From positions 31,105 to 95,104 of the forward strand of contig JAIXSR010000089.1 in NCBI GenBank assembly GCA_027484605.1: a stretch of 64,000 bases of DNA, read 5' to 3'. Of this stretch, positions 35,690-44,670 are shown in pieces (the stretch's first letter is position 1; each line of letters opens with the position of its first letter). Source of the stretch: Hyphomicrobiales bacterium (GTDB lineage Bacteria > Pseudomonadota > Alphaproteobacteria > Rhizobiales > Beijerinckiaceae). The position numbers and the translations under genes were made by a program. Under the pieces are notes generated by a model. It saw only the letters and a list, made by a program, of their open reading frames with translations, was not told where the DNA came from and searched no databases.

Positions 35690-35955
35690 CCCCTCACCCG
35701 CCGCTGCTGCGCGGTGTCGGCCTCTCCCCATCGGGGAGAGGCGGGAGGCAGGCTGGATCAGCCGGAATCATGGAAGCGTCCGGGCGCTTCCCCTCGCCCC
35801 GCCTGCGGGGAGAAGAAGCGAAGGCGGTGGAGCGCGAACCCCTCTCCCCGTCGGGGAGCAGAAGCGAAGGTGATAGAGCGCGAACCCCTCTCCCCGTCGG
35901 GGAGAGGGAAGGCCGAGGGCCCTGCCCGAGGTCGGGTGAGGGGCCCTTGCAGGGC
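35690..35955. repeat. Intergenic palindromic repeats with a 46-base tandem duplication
   Basis: This element fills the 284-base gap between the receptor and permease genes. It is bounded by CCCCTCACCCG and CGGGTGAGGGG. It holds three palindromes: CCTCTCCCC-ATC-GGGGAGAGG (35721-35741), CCTCTCCCC-GTC-GGGGAG (35841-35858) and CCCTCTCCCC-GTC-GGGGAGAGGG (35886-35908). A 46-base unit is tandemly duplicated (35814-35859 and 35860-35905) with about four differences. The same family occurs at 30834-31050. In the transcript these would fold into strong hairpins between the receptor and permease messages, a place where such hairpins often lower downstream expression. Confidence 0.8.
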
Positions 35956-35971
35956 GGAGAGAAACAGGACC

Positions 35972-36844
35972 ATGCCCGAATTGCTGCAATTCGCCTTTTC
36001 CGGCCTGACGGTCGGCGCGGTCTATGCACTGGTCGCGCTCGGCTTCACGCTGATCTACAACGCCTCCGATGTTGTGAATTTCGCGCAGGGCGAATTCGTG
36101 ATGCTCGGCGGGATGATCACGGTGTTCCTGCACCTCGCCGGCCTGCCGCTGCCGATTGCTGCGGTCGCCGCAATCCTGATCACCGTGCTGGTCGGCCTCG
36201 CCCTCTATGCCTTCGCGATCGACCTCGCCCGCGGTTCCGGCGCGGTGCAGATCATCATCATCACGATCGGCGCCTCGATCTTCCTGCGCGGCGTGGCGCA
36301 GGTGGTCTTCGACAAGCGTTTCCACGCCCTGCCCGCCTGGTTCGGCAGCGATCCGATCCGCATCGGCGGCGCGGCGATCCTGCCGCAGAGCCTTGTCGTC
36401 CTCGCGGGGGCCGCCCTGATCGTCGCGCTCATCTTCCTGATGATCGACCGCACGATCCTCGGCCGCGCCATCCTCGCCACCGCCACCAACCGGCTGGCCG
36501 CGCGGCTGGTCGGCATTCCGGTCCGGCGCATCGTTGCCCTCTCCTTCGCCCTCTCGGCCGCCATCGGCGCGGTGGCCGGCCTGCTCGTCACCCCGATCAC
36601 GCTGACCAGCTACGATGTCGGCACGCTGATGGCGCTGAAGGGCTTCGCCGCCGCCATGCTCGGCGGCATGGGCAGCGCGCCGGGCGCGATTGTCGGCGGG
36701 GTGCTGCTCGGCCTCGCCGAGAGCTTCGGCGCGGGCCTGATCTCGTCGAAATACAAGGATGCCATCGCCTTCCTGATCATCCTCTTCACCCTGTTCGTGC
36801 GGCCGCAGGGCCTGTTCGGCAAACGAGTGACGGAGCGCGTCTGA
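35972..36844 (+). CDS. ABC transporter permease, LivH type
   Basis: This 290-residue inner-membrane permease begins MPELLQFAFSGLTVGAVYAL, followed by NASDVVNFAQGEFVMLGGM, a classic LivH start. The conserved GGMGSAPGAIVGG is near the C-terminus. The frame is open upstream through the repeat element, but the ATG at 35972 gives the family length and has AGGA close by. Its stop overlaps the next start (TGATG). Confidence 0.92.
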   Translation: MPELLQFAFSGLTVGAVYALVALGFTLIYNASDVVNFAQGEFVMLGGMITVFLHLAGLPLPIAAVAAILITVLVGLALYAFAIDLARGSGAVQIIIITIGASIFLRGVAQVVFDKRFHALPAWFGSDPIRIGGAAILPQSLVVLAGAALIVALIFLMIDRTILGRAILATATNRLAARLVGIPVRRIVALSFALSAAIGAVAGLLVTPITLTSYDVGTLMALKGFAAAMLGGMGSAPGAIVGGVLLGLAESFGAGLISSKYKDAIAFLIILFTLFVRPQGLFGKRVTERV

Positions 36845-37791
36845 TGGAGAGGCTGCTCCGCAACCGCTGGGCCCTCGTTCTGGGCCTGGCCCTCGTGCTG
36901 GCAACCCTGCCGCTGGCCTTCCCCTCGAACTATTATTTCCGCGTCGCGGCCCTGGTGAACATCTTCGCCCTTGCCGCCATCGGCCTCAACCTGCTGATGG
37001 GCTATGCCGGGCAGGTCAGCCTCGGCCATGCGGGCTTCATGGGCATCGGCGCCTATGCGGTGGCGATCGGGGCCAGCCGTTTCGGCCTCCATGGCATCGT
37101 GGCCATGCTGGCCGGCGCGGCGGTTGCCGGGCTGCTGGCCTTCCTCGTCGGCCGCCCGATCCTGCGGCTGAAGGGACATTACCTCGCCGTCGCCACGCTC
37201 GGCCTCGGCCTGCTCATCTCGATGGTGCTGACCAACGAGGCCGGCTGGACCGGCGGGCCGGACGGCATGGCCGTGCCCCGGCTCGAACTCTTCGGCATGC
37301 GGCTGCGCGGGCCCGATACCTGGTACATGATCAGCGCCGGCGCGCTGGTTCTCGGCGTGATCCTCGCCCTCAACCTGATCGAGAGTCCGACCGGCCGCGC
37401 CATGCGCGCCATCCATGACAGCGAGATCGCCGCCCGCGTGGTCGGCGTCGATGTGGCGGCCTACAAGCTGAAGATCTTCGTCATCTCGGCCATCTATGCC
37501 TCGATTGCCGGCTCGCTCATGGCCTTCCTCAACGGCCATATCACACCCGACGGCACGGCGGGCTTCCTCCGTTCGGTCGAACTGGTGACCATGGTCGTGC
37601 TCGGCGGGCTCGGCTCGGTCCTCGGCGCCATTGTCGGCGCGGCCATGCTCGTCATCCTGCCGCAGGCGCTGACGATCTTCCACGAATACGAGCATCTGCT
37701 GCTCGGCCTGATCATCATGGCCAGCATGATCCTGCTGCCGCGCGGGGTGATCCCCTCGCTGCTCGCCCGCCTCCGGGGAGGCGGAGCATGA
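36844..37791 (+). CDS. ABC transporter permease, LivM type
   Basis: This 315-residue second permease has LNLLMGYAGQVSLGHAGFMG near residue 45 and the LivM loop SPTGRAMRAIHDSEIAARVVG in the cytoplasmic part, with many hydrophobic segments. It is coupled to the LivH-type gene by TGATG and overlaps the following ATPase gene by four bases. Together they form the membrane channel of the paa-locus importer. Confidence 0.92.
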   Translation: MERLLRNRWALVLGLALVLATLPLAFPSNYYFRVAALVNIFALAAIGLNLLMGYAGQVSLGHAGFMGIGAYAVAIGASRFGLHGIVAMLAGAAVAGLLAFLVGRPILRLKGHYLAVATLGLGLLISMVLTNEAGWTGGPDGMAVPRLELFGMRLRGPDTWYMISAGALVLGVILALNLIESPTGRAMRAIHDSEIAARVVGVDVAAYKLKIFVISAIYASIAGSLMAFLNGHITPDGTAGFLRSVELVTMVVLGGLGSVLGAIVGAAMLVILPQALTIFHEYEHLLLGLIIMASMILLPRGVIPSLLARLRGGGA

Positions 37792-38573
37792 GCACCCTGC
37801 TCGAAACCGAGAACCTCTCCATCGCCTTCGGCGGCATCACCGCCGTCGACCAGGTCTCGCTTGCCGTCTCGCCCGGCCAGATCCATTCGATCATCGGCCC
37901 GAACGGCGCCGGCAAGACCACCCTGTTCAACCTGGTTTCCGGCCTCTACCTGCCTTCCGCCGGCCGCGTCCGGCTGGCAGGCGAGGATGTCACCGGCATG
38001 GCACCGGAACAGCTGGCGCGGCGCGGCCTGTCGCGCTCGTTCCAGAACCTGCAGATCTTCTTCCGGATGAGCGCGGTCGAGAATGTCATGGTCGGCTGCC
38101 ACCGGCATGAGCGCACCGGCATCCTCAGCCATCTCCTCGCCCTGCCGAATGTGCGGGCGGAGAACCGCAATTCGCGCGAGATCGCCATGGCGCAACTGGC
38201 GCGGGTCGGGCTTGCCGATCTCGCGGAAAAGGAAGCAGGCTCCCTCTCCTATGGCGCGCTGAAGCGGCTCGAGATCGCCCGGGCTCTGGCCACCGAGCCG
38301 CGCATCCTCCTGCTCGACGAGCCGGCCGCCGGCTGCAATGCCGTCGAAACCGAAGAGATCGACCGCGTCATCCATGATGTCGCGAAGGCCGGCATCGCGA
38401 TCCTGCTGGTCGAGCATGACATGCGGCTGGTGATGCGGATCTCCGACGAGATCACCGTGCTGGAACGCGGCCGCAAGCTCGTCTCCGGCAGGCCGGATAC
38501 GGTCCGCAACGATCCGCGCGTCATCGCCGCCTATCTCGGGACCTTCGGCAGCGAGGAGGCCAACCGTGCTTGA
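37788..38573 (+). CDS. ABC transporter ATP-binding protein, LivG type
   Basis: This 261-residue ATPase has Walker A GPNGAGKTTLFN, signature SLSYGALKRLEIARAL and Walker B RILLLDEPAAGCNA, then H-loop LLVEHDMRLVM. SYGA in place of LSGG is a common LivG variant. It overlaps the genes before and after it, so it is part of the importer operon that leads into paaZ. Confidence 0.92.
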   Translation: MSTLLETENLSIAFGGITAVDQVSLAVSPGQIHSIIGPNGAGKTTLFNLVSGLYLPSAGRVRLAGEDVTGMAPEQLARRGLSRSFQNLQIFFRMSAVENVMVGCHRHERTGILSHLLALPNVRAENRNSREIAMAQLARVGLADLAEKEAGSLSYGALKRLEIARALATEPRILLLDEPAAGCNAVETEEIDRVIHDVAKAGIAILLVEHDMRLVMRISDEITVLERGRKLVSGRPDTVRNDPRVIAAYLGTFGSEEANRA

Positions 38574-39264
38574 GATTTCCGGCCTGACCTCGGCCTATGG
38601 CCGCATCGAGGTGCTGCATGGCATCAGCCTCTCGGTGCCGGCCTCGCAGCTCGTCTGCCTGATCGGCGGCAATGGCGCCGGCAAGACCACCTTGCTCCGC
38701 GCGATTTCCGGCGTGCAGCCGCTGAAATCGGGCACGATCCGCTTCGACGGCCAGGACATCACCCGCCTTTCGGCCGAGGAGCGCGTGAAAAGCGGCATCG
38801 CGCAGGTGCCGGAGGGCCGGCAGATCTTCGGCAGCCTCACGGTGGAGGACAACCTCAATCTCGGCGGCTGGCTCCATGGCGGCGGCACCTCGGCCGAGCG
38901 CGACGCGATCTACGCGATGTTCCCGATCCTCGGCGAGAAGCGCAACCTCGCCGCCGGTGGCCTGTCGGGCGGCCAGCAGCAGATGCTGGCCATCGGCCGC
39001 GCACTGATGAGCCGCCCGCGCCTGCTGCTGCTGGACGAGCCCTCGATGGGCCTCGCCCCGGTCCTGGTGGAGCAGGTCTTCGGCGTGATCGAGAGCCTCC
39101 GCACCAGGGGCATCACGATGCTGCTCGTCGAGCAGAACGCCGCCGCCGCGCTCGCCAAGGCCGATTACGGCTATGTCATCGAGACCGGCCGCATCACCCA
39201 TTCCGGGCCCTCGGCCCAGTTGATCGGCGACCCGAAACTGCGGGAAGCCTATCTCGGCATCTGA
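38566..39264 (+). CDS. ABC transporter ATP-binding protein, LivF type
   Basis: This 232-residue ATPase has Walker A GGNGAGKTTLLR, signature LSGGQQQMLAIGRALM and Walker B LLLLDEPSMGLAP, followed by VEQNAAAAL. It is the last subunit of the second importer. It ends 29 bases before paaZ, suggesting co-transcription of uptake and catabolism. Confidence 0.92.
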   Translation: MLEISGLTSAYGRIEVLHGISLSVPASQLVCLIGGNGAGKTTLLRAISGVQPLKSGTIRFDGQDITRLSAEERVKSGIAQVPEGRQIFGSLTVEDNLNLGGWLHGGGTSAERDAIYAMFPILGEKRNLAAGGLSGGQQQMLAIGRALMSRPRLLLLDEPSMGLAPVLVEQVFGVIESLRTRGITMLLVEQNAAAALAKADYGYVIETGRITHSGPSAQLIGDPKLREAYLGI

Positions 39265-39293
39265 CGACAAGACACAGGAAACAGGAGATCGCC

Positions 39294-41351
39294 ATGGGCA
39301 TTCAGCGGCTGCATTCCTACGCGGCAGGCCATTGGCATGCCGGTACCGGCAGCCCGGCCGTGATGGCCTCGGCGATCGACGGCACGCCTGTCGCCGAGAC
39401 GACCAGCGGCGGGCTCGACATGGCGGCGATGCTCCGCCATGCCCATCGCCGCGGCGGACCGGCCCTGCGCGCGCTGACCTTCCATGAACGGGCGAGCCTG
39501 CTGAAGGCGCTCGCGCAGGCGCTCACGGCCCGCAAGGAAGAGCTCTATGCCCTTTCCTTCCTCACCGGCGCCACCCGCGCCGATAGCTGGATCGACATCG
39601 ATGGCGGCATCGGCACGCTGTTCGTCTATGCCTCGAAGGGCAAGCGTGAACTCCCGAACGAGACCTTCCTCGTCGATGGCGCGGTCGAGGCCCTCTCGCG
39701 CAACGGCACCTTCCTCGGCCAGCATATCCGCGTCCCGCGCGAGGGTGCGGCCATCCAGATCAACGCCTTCAACTTCCCCGTCTGGGGCATGCTGGAAAAG
39801 CTCGCGCCAGCCATCCTCGGCGGGATGCCGGTCATCGCCAAGCCCGCCACCGCCACCGCCTATGTCGCGGAAAAGGCCGCGCGGATCATCGTCGAGAGCG
39901 GCATCCTTCCCGAAGGCGCCTTCCAGTTCGTCGCCGGTTCGGCCGGCGATCTGCTCGACCACCTGACCAGCCAGGACATGGTCGGCTTTACCGGCTCGCT
40001 CGCCACTTCCACGCGGCTGCAGGCGCATCCGAACCTCCTGAAGAACGCCGTGCATTTCACGGCCGAGCGCGACAGCCTGAACTGCTCCATCCTCGGGCCG
40101 GATATCGAGCCCGGCACGCCCGATTTCGACATCTTCATCAAGGAAGTCGCCCGCGAGATCACGGTGAAGGCCGGGCAGAAATGCACCGCCATCCGGCGGA
40201 TCATCCTGCCCGCGGCGCGGATGGAGGCGGTGCAGGCCGCCCTGTCGAAGCGCCTTGCCGGCATCGCCGTGGGCGATCCGCGCCTCGAGACAACGCGGAT
40301 GGGGCCCCTCGCCTCGCTTGACCAGCGCGCCGATGTGCAGGCGCAGATCGCGCGGCTGCGGAGCGAATGCGATCTCGTCTGGGGCGATCCCGAGGCGGCC
40401 GGGCTGAGCGGCGTCGATCCGGTCAGGGGCGCCTTCATCACGCCGATGCTGCTCGCCGCGCGGGACGCCGACGCCGCCGAGCGCCCGCATGACACGGAGG
40501 CTTTTGGCCCGGCCGCGACGCTGCTCGCCTATGGCGATCTCGACAAGGCCATTGCCCTCGCCCGCAAGGGCGATGGCTCGCTGGCGGGCTCGCTCGTCAC
40601 GGGCGATCCGGAAATCGCCCGCCGGGTGATCTTCGGCGCCGGCGCCTTCCATGGCCGGCTGCTCGTGCTCAATGCCGAATGCGCCGCCGAATCCACCGGC
40701 CATGGCTCGCCCATGCCGCATCTCGTTCATGGCGGCCCCGGCCGGGCCGGCGGCGGCGAGGAACTCGGCGGCATCCGCGCCGTCATGCATCACATGCAGC
40801 GCGTCGCATTGCAGGGCTCGCCCGCCATGCTCACCGCCCTGACGAAAAGCTATGTGAAGGGCGCGCCCGAACCGGCCAGCCCGGCCCATCCCTTCCGCCT
40901 CGCCTTCGAGCAGCTCGTGCCGGGCCAGAGCTTCCATTCGCCCGAGCGGGTGATCAGCCTCGCGGATATCGAGCATTTCGCAGAATTCACCGGCGACACC
41001 TTCTACGCCCATATGGACGAGGAGGCGGTGAAGGGCCACCCGTTCTTCCCCGGCCGCGTCGCGCATGGCTATCTGCTGCTGGCCTTCGCGGCCGGCCTCT
41101 TCGTCGAGCCGAAGCGGGGGCCGGTCCTCGCCAATTACGGGCTCGACAATCTCCGCTTCCTCAAGCCGGTCACGCCCGGCGAGTCGATCCGTGTTCGCCT
41201 GACGGTCAAATCGAAATCCCCGAGGAATGCCGCTTACGGCGAGGTGCGTTGGGATGTAGAAATCACCACCGGCACCGGCGACACCGCCGCGACCTATGAC
41301 CTGCTGACCATGAACGCCTATGCGGAACCGGCCGCGACGGCAGCGGAGTGA
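39294..41351 (+). CDS. paaZ: Oxepin-CoA hydrolase / 3-oxo-5,6-dehydrosuberyl-CoA semialdehyde dehydrogenase
   Basis: This 685-residue bifunctional ring-opening enzyme has two domains. The N-terminal aldehyde dehydrogenase (about 1-520) has general base E258 and nucleophile C297 in AGQKCTAIRR. The C-terminal MaoC-type hydratase (about 535-680) has D568 and H573 in FTGDTFYAHMDEE. It hydrolyses oxepin-CoA and oxidises the resulting aldehyde with NADP. Both active sites look intact. Its stop overlaps the next start (GTGA). Confidence 0.95.
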   Translation: MGIQRLHSYAAGHWHAGTGSPAVMASAIDGTPVAETTSGGLDMAAMLRHAHRRGGPALRALTFHERASLLKALAQALTARKEELYALSFLTGATRADSWIDIDGGIGTLFVYASKGKRELPNETFLVDGAVEALSRNGTFLGQHIRVPREGAAIQINAFNFPVWGMLEKLAPAILGGMPVIAKPATATAYVAEKAARIIVESGILPEGAFQFVAGSAGDLLDHLTSQDMVGFTGSLATSTRLQAHPNLLKNAVHFTAERDSLNCSILGPDIEPGTPDFDIFIKEVAREITVKAGQKCTAIRRIILPAARMEAVQAALSKRLAGIAVGDPRLETTRMGPLASLDQRADVQAQIARLRSECDLVWGDPEAAGLSGVDPVRGAFITPMLLAARDADAAERPHDTEAFGPAATLLAYGDLDKAIALARKGDGSLAGSLVTGDPEIARRVIFGAGAFHGRLLVLNAECAAESTGHGSPMPHLVHGGPGRAGGGEELGGIRAVMHHMQRVALQGSPAMLTALTKSYVKGAPEPASPAHPFRLAFEQLVPGQSFHSPERVISLADIEHFAEFTGDTFYAHMDEEAVKGHPFFPGRVAHGYLLLAFAAGLFVEPKRGPVLANYGLDNLRFLKPVTPGESIRVRLTVKSKSPRNAAYGEVRWDVEITTGTGDTAATYDLLTMNAYAEPAATAAE

Positions 41352-43432
41352 CACGCGTGATCCATCTTCATCCCAGGGGCCAGGTGACCCTGATCGAGAT
41401 CGACAACCCGCCCGTGAACGCCACCTCGCAGGCGGTCCGGCAGGGCCTGCTCGATGCGATCCTCCGGCTCGATGCCGACCCCGCCGTCCAGGCCATCGTG
41501 ATCGCCGGCGCCGGCCGGACCTTCACCGCCGGCGGCGATATCACCGAATTCGGCAAGCCACCGCTCCTGCCGCATCTGCCCGATGTCATCACGCGGATCG
41601 AGGCCTCGGCCAAGCCGGTCGTCGTGGCCTGGCATGGCACCGCATTGGGCGGCGGCTGCGAGATCGGCCTTGCCGCCACGAAGCGCATCATCGCGGCGGA
41701 TGGCTCTGTCGGCCTGCCGGAAGTGAAACTCGGCCTGATGCCCGGCGCCGGTGGCACGCAGCGCCTGCCGCGCCTGATCGGCCCGGTCGCCGCGCTCGAT
41801 CTCATCGCCACCGGCCGCATGGCCGGGGCGAAGGAAGCGCTCGCCCTCGGGCTCGTCGATGCCATCGCGGCCGGCGATCTGCGCCAGGAGGCCATTGCCC
41901 TCGCCGCAAGCCTGATCGGCACGGCTCCGGAGCGCCTCTCGGAGCGGCCCGTGCCCCCCGCCGAAGCGGCAGCATGGGACGCCATGGTGGCGAAGGTGAA
42001 AAAGGACGCGAAGGGGCGGGCCGCACCCCTCGCGGCGATCAGCCTTGTCGAGACCGCCCGGGCCGAGCCTTTCGCCAGCGGCCAGCCGAAGGAGCGCGCC
42101 ACCTTCTTCGACCTGATGGCCTCGCCGCAATCGAAGGCCTTGCGGCACATGTTCATGGCCGAGCGCGAGGTCACCCGCATGCCTGAACTGGCCGGCATCG
42201 CCCCGCGCGAGATCGGCCGGATCGGGGTGATCGGCGCCGGCACGATGGGCTCCGGCATCGCCGTGGCCTTCCTCGATGCCGGCTTTTCCGTCACGCTGAT
42301 GGAGGCCAGCGAGGCCGCCCTGCAGGCCGGTCTCGACCGCGTCAACGGCCTGTATCTCCGATCGGTCAAATCCGGTCGCATCGATGAGACAATCCGGCTG
42401 GAACGCCTGTCGCGCCTGACGCCGACGACCGAGATCGCCGCCCTCGCCGGAACCGGGCTCGTCATCGAGGCGGTGTTCGAGGAGATGGCGGTGAAGCTCG
42501 ATCTCCTGGGCCGGCTCGGTGCGGCGCTGCCGGCGGAGACCATCATCGCCACCAATACGTCCTATCTCGATCTGGAGGTGATGGCCGATGCCCTGCCGCA
42601 TCCCGAGCGGTTCATCGGGTTGCATTTCTTCTCACCCGCCCATGTGATGAAGCTGCTGGAAATCGTCCGTGCCCGCCGGACGGCGAAGGAGGTGCTGGCC
42701 ACCGGCCTCGCCATCGGCAAGCGGCTGAAGAAGATCGCCGTCATTGCCGGCGTCTGCGACGGCTTCATCGGCAACCGCCTGCTCGCCCGCTATCGCGCCC
42801 AATGCGAGTTCATGCTCGAGGAAGGCGCGCTTCCGCAGGAGATCGACGCCGCCCTCGAGGCCTTCGGCTTCGCCATGGGCCCCTTCGCGGTGCAGGATCT
42901 CGCCGGGCTCGACATCGCCTGGGCCCGCCGCAAGCGCCTCGCCGCCACGCGGGATCCCGCCGCGCGCGACGTGCCGCTGGTCGACCGGCTCTGCGAGGCC
43001 GGCCGCTTCGGCCAGAAAGCCGGCAAGGGCTGGTATCTCTATGCCGATGGCAAAAGGCAGGTGGATCCGGAAATCGATGCGCTGGTCCATACGCATGCCG
43101 CCGGCACCGGCCGGGCCCAACGCAGCTTCACCGCCGGGGAAATCCAGAGCCGCGTGCTGACCACCATGGTCAATGAAGGCGCGCGGATCCTCGCCGAGGG
43201 TATCGCGGCCCGGCCGCTCGACATCGATCTCGTGCTCGTCAACGGCTATGGCTTCCCGAACTGGCGCGGCGGCCCGATGCACCATGCCGACGAAACAGGC
43301 CTGCCCCGCCTGCTCGCGGAGGCCGAGGCCATCGCCGCCCGCGACGGCGCGGCCTATGCCGTCGCCCCGCTCCTGCGTGAACTGGCCGGCAGCGGCCGGA
43401 CCTTCGCTTCGCTCAATGCTCCTGATCGCTGA
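41348..43432 (+). CDS. Bifunctional enoyl-CoA hydratase / 3-hydroxyacyl-CoA dehydrogenase
   Basis: This 694-residue FadB/FadJ-type fusion has a crotonase domain (about 1-190: AGAGRTFTAGGDITEFG, GTALGGGCEIGLA, LGLMPGAGGTQRLPRLIG). An NAD-binding hydroxyacyl dehydrogenase follows (about 290-470: RIGVIGAGTMGSGIAVAFLDAG, RFIGLHFFSPAHVMKLLE), then two C-terminal dimerisation domains with GFPNWRGGPM. The start is GTG, overlapping paaZ. Between paaZ and paaJ it would do the work of PaaF and PaaH, for which no separate genes are present. A general fatty-acid role is possible but context favours the phenylacetate pathway. Confidence 0.88.
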   Translation: MTRVIHLHPRGQVTLIEIDNPPVNATSQAVRQGLLDAILRLDADPAVQAIVIAGAGRTFTAGGDITEFGKPPLLPHLPDVITRIEASAKPVVVAWHGTALGGGCEIGLAATKRIIAADGSVGLPEVKLGLMPGAGGTQRLPRLIGPVAALDLIATGRMAGAKEALALGLVDAIAAGDLRQEAIALAASLIGTAPERLSERPVPPAEAAAWDAMVAKVKKDAKGRAAPLAAISLVETARAEPFASGQPKERATFFDLMASPQSKALRHMFMAEREVTRMPELAGIAPREIGRIGVIGAGTMGSGIAVAFLDAGFSVTLMEASEAALQAGLDRVNGLYLRSVKSGRIDETIRLERLSRLTPTTEIAALAGTGLVIEAVFEEMAVKLDLLGRLGAALPAETIIATNTSYLDLEVMADALPHPERFIGLHFFSPAHVMKLLEIVRARRTAKEVLATGLAIGKRLKKIAVIAGVCDGFIGNRLLARYRAQCEFMLEEGALPQEIDAALEAFGFAMGPFAVQDLAGLDIAWARRKRLAATRDPAARDVPLVDRLCEAGRFGQKAGKGWYLYADGKRQVDPEIDALVHTHAAGTGRAQRSFTAGEIQSRVLTTMVNEGARILAEGIAARPLDIDLVLVNGYGFPNWRGGPMHHADETGLPRLLAEAEAIAARDGAAYAVAPLLRELAGSGRTFASLNAPDR

Positions 43433-43441
43433 GGATTTTCC

Positions 43442-44644
43442 ATGACCAACGCCTATCTCGTGGATGGCACGCGCACGCCGATCGGCCGCTATGGCGGCGT
43501 CCTGGCCCCCGTCCGCCCGGATGACATGGCCGCCCATGTCATCCGCGCGCTGATGGCCCGCTTCCCGGCCGAACTGGCCAATGCGGTGGACGAGATCATC
43601 CTCGGTTCGGCCAACCAGGCCGGCGAGGACAACCGCAATGTCGCGCGGATGGCCGGCCTGCTGGCTGGCCTGCCGGTGGAGATCCCCGGCACCACGGTCA
43701 ATCGCCTCTGCGGCTCCGGCCTTGACGCGATCGGCATGGCCGCACGGGCCATCAAGGCCGGCGAGGCCGAAATCCTGATCGCCGGCGGCGTCGAGAGCAT
43801 GACGCGCGCCCCGCTGGTGATGGGCAAGGCGCAGGAGGCCTTCCAGCGTTCGGCCGAAATCTTCGACACGACCATCGGCTGGCGCTTCGTCAACCCGCTG
43901 ATGAAGGCGCAATACGGCATCGATTCCATGCCGGAAACGGCAGAGAATGTCGCCGAGGATTACCAGGTCAGCCGCGCCGACCAGGATGCCTTCGCCCTGC
44001 GCTCGCAGGCCCGCGCCGCCGCCGCCCAGCGCAATGGCCGCCTCGCCCGCGAGATCACGCCCGTCACAATCCCGCAGAAAAAGGGCGACCCGGTCGTCGT
44101 CGAGCGCGACGAGCACCCGCGCGAGACAACGCTCGAGAAGCTGGCCAGCCTCGGCACACCCTTCCGCAAGGGCGGCTCGGTCACCGCCGGCAACGCCTCC
44201 GGCGTCAATGACGGCGCGGCCGCCGTGCTCGTCGCCTCGGAAGCGGCGGTGAAGCGTTTCGGGCTGATGCCTTTGGCCCGGATCACCGGCCTCGCCACGG
44301 CGGGGGTGCCGCCGCGCATCATGGGGATCGGCCCGGCTCCGGCCACGCAGAAGCTCTGCGCCCGGCTCGGCCTGAAGCCGGCGGATTTCGACGTGATCGA
44401 GCTGAACGAGGCCTTCGCCGCCCAGGCTCTGGCCAGCCTGCGCATGCTCGGCCTGCCGGATGATGCGGAGCATGTGAACCCGAATGGCGGCGCCATCGCG
44501 CTCGGCCATCCGCTCGGCATGTCCGGGGCGCGGCTGGCGCTGACCGCAGCGATCGAGCTGCGGGATCGTGCCGGCGCACGCGCGCTTGCCTCGATGTGCA
44601 TCGGCGTCGGGCAGGGTATCGCGCTGGGGCTGGAGGCGGTCTGA
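43442..44644 (+). CDS. paaJ: 3-oxoadipyl-CoA/3-oxo-5,6-dehydrosuberyl-CoA thiolase
   Basis: This 400-residue thiolase has the nucleophilic cysteine in NRLCGSGLDA (about residue 89) and the catalytic His in GGAIALGHPLGMSG. The second catalytic cysteine is in SMCIGVGQG at the C-terminus. ILGSANQAGEDNRNVARMA is typical of PaaJ/PcaF thiolases. It releases acetyl-CoA, and finally succinyl-CoA, from the ring-derived chain. It begins nine bases after the hydratase/dehydrogenase gene and ends the plus-strand paa run. Confidence 0.93.
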   Translation: MTNAYLVDGTRTPIGRYGGVLAPVRPDDMAAHVIRALMARFPAELANAVDEIILGSANQAGEDNRNVARMAGLLAGLPVEIPGTTVNRLCGSGLDAIGMAARAIKAGEAEILIAGGVESMTRAPLVMGKAQEAFQRSAEIFDTTIGWRFVNPLMKAQYGIDSMPETAENVAEDYQVSRADQDAFALRSQARAAAAQRNGRLAREITPVTIPQKKGDPVVVERDEHPRETTLEKLASLGTPFRKGGSVTAGNASGVNDGAAAVLVASEAAVKRFGLMPLARITGLATAGVPPRIMGIGPAPATQKLCARLGLKPADFDVIELNEAFAAQALASLRMLGLPDDAEHVNPNGGAIALGHPLGMSGARLALTAAIELRDRAGARALASMCIGVGQGIALGLEAV

Positions 44645-44670
44645 GGTGAGGGGCAACGCCCCCCGACCTC
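44643..44670. terminator. Bidirectional terminator between paaJ and paaE
   Basis: GAGGT and ACCTC flank an inner GGGGC-AAC-GCCCC stem with small mismatches. The hairpin spans the 24-base gap and includes parts of both convergent stop codons. It could end transcription from either side, though no long U tract is present. Confidence 0.5.

Noticed and set aside
35814..35905. Possible CRISPR-like repeat
   Set aside because: Only two adjacent 46-base copies exist with no spacer between them; it is a tandem duplication within a palindromic repeat element.
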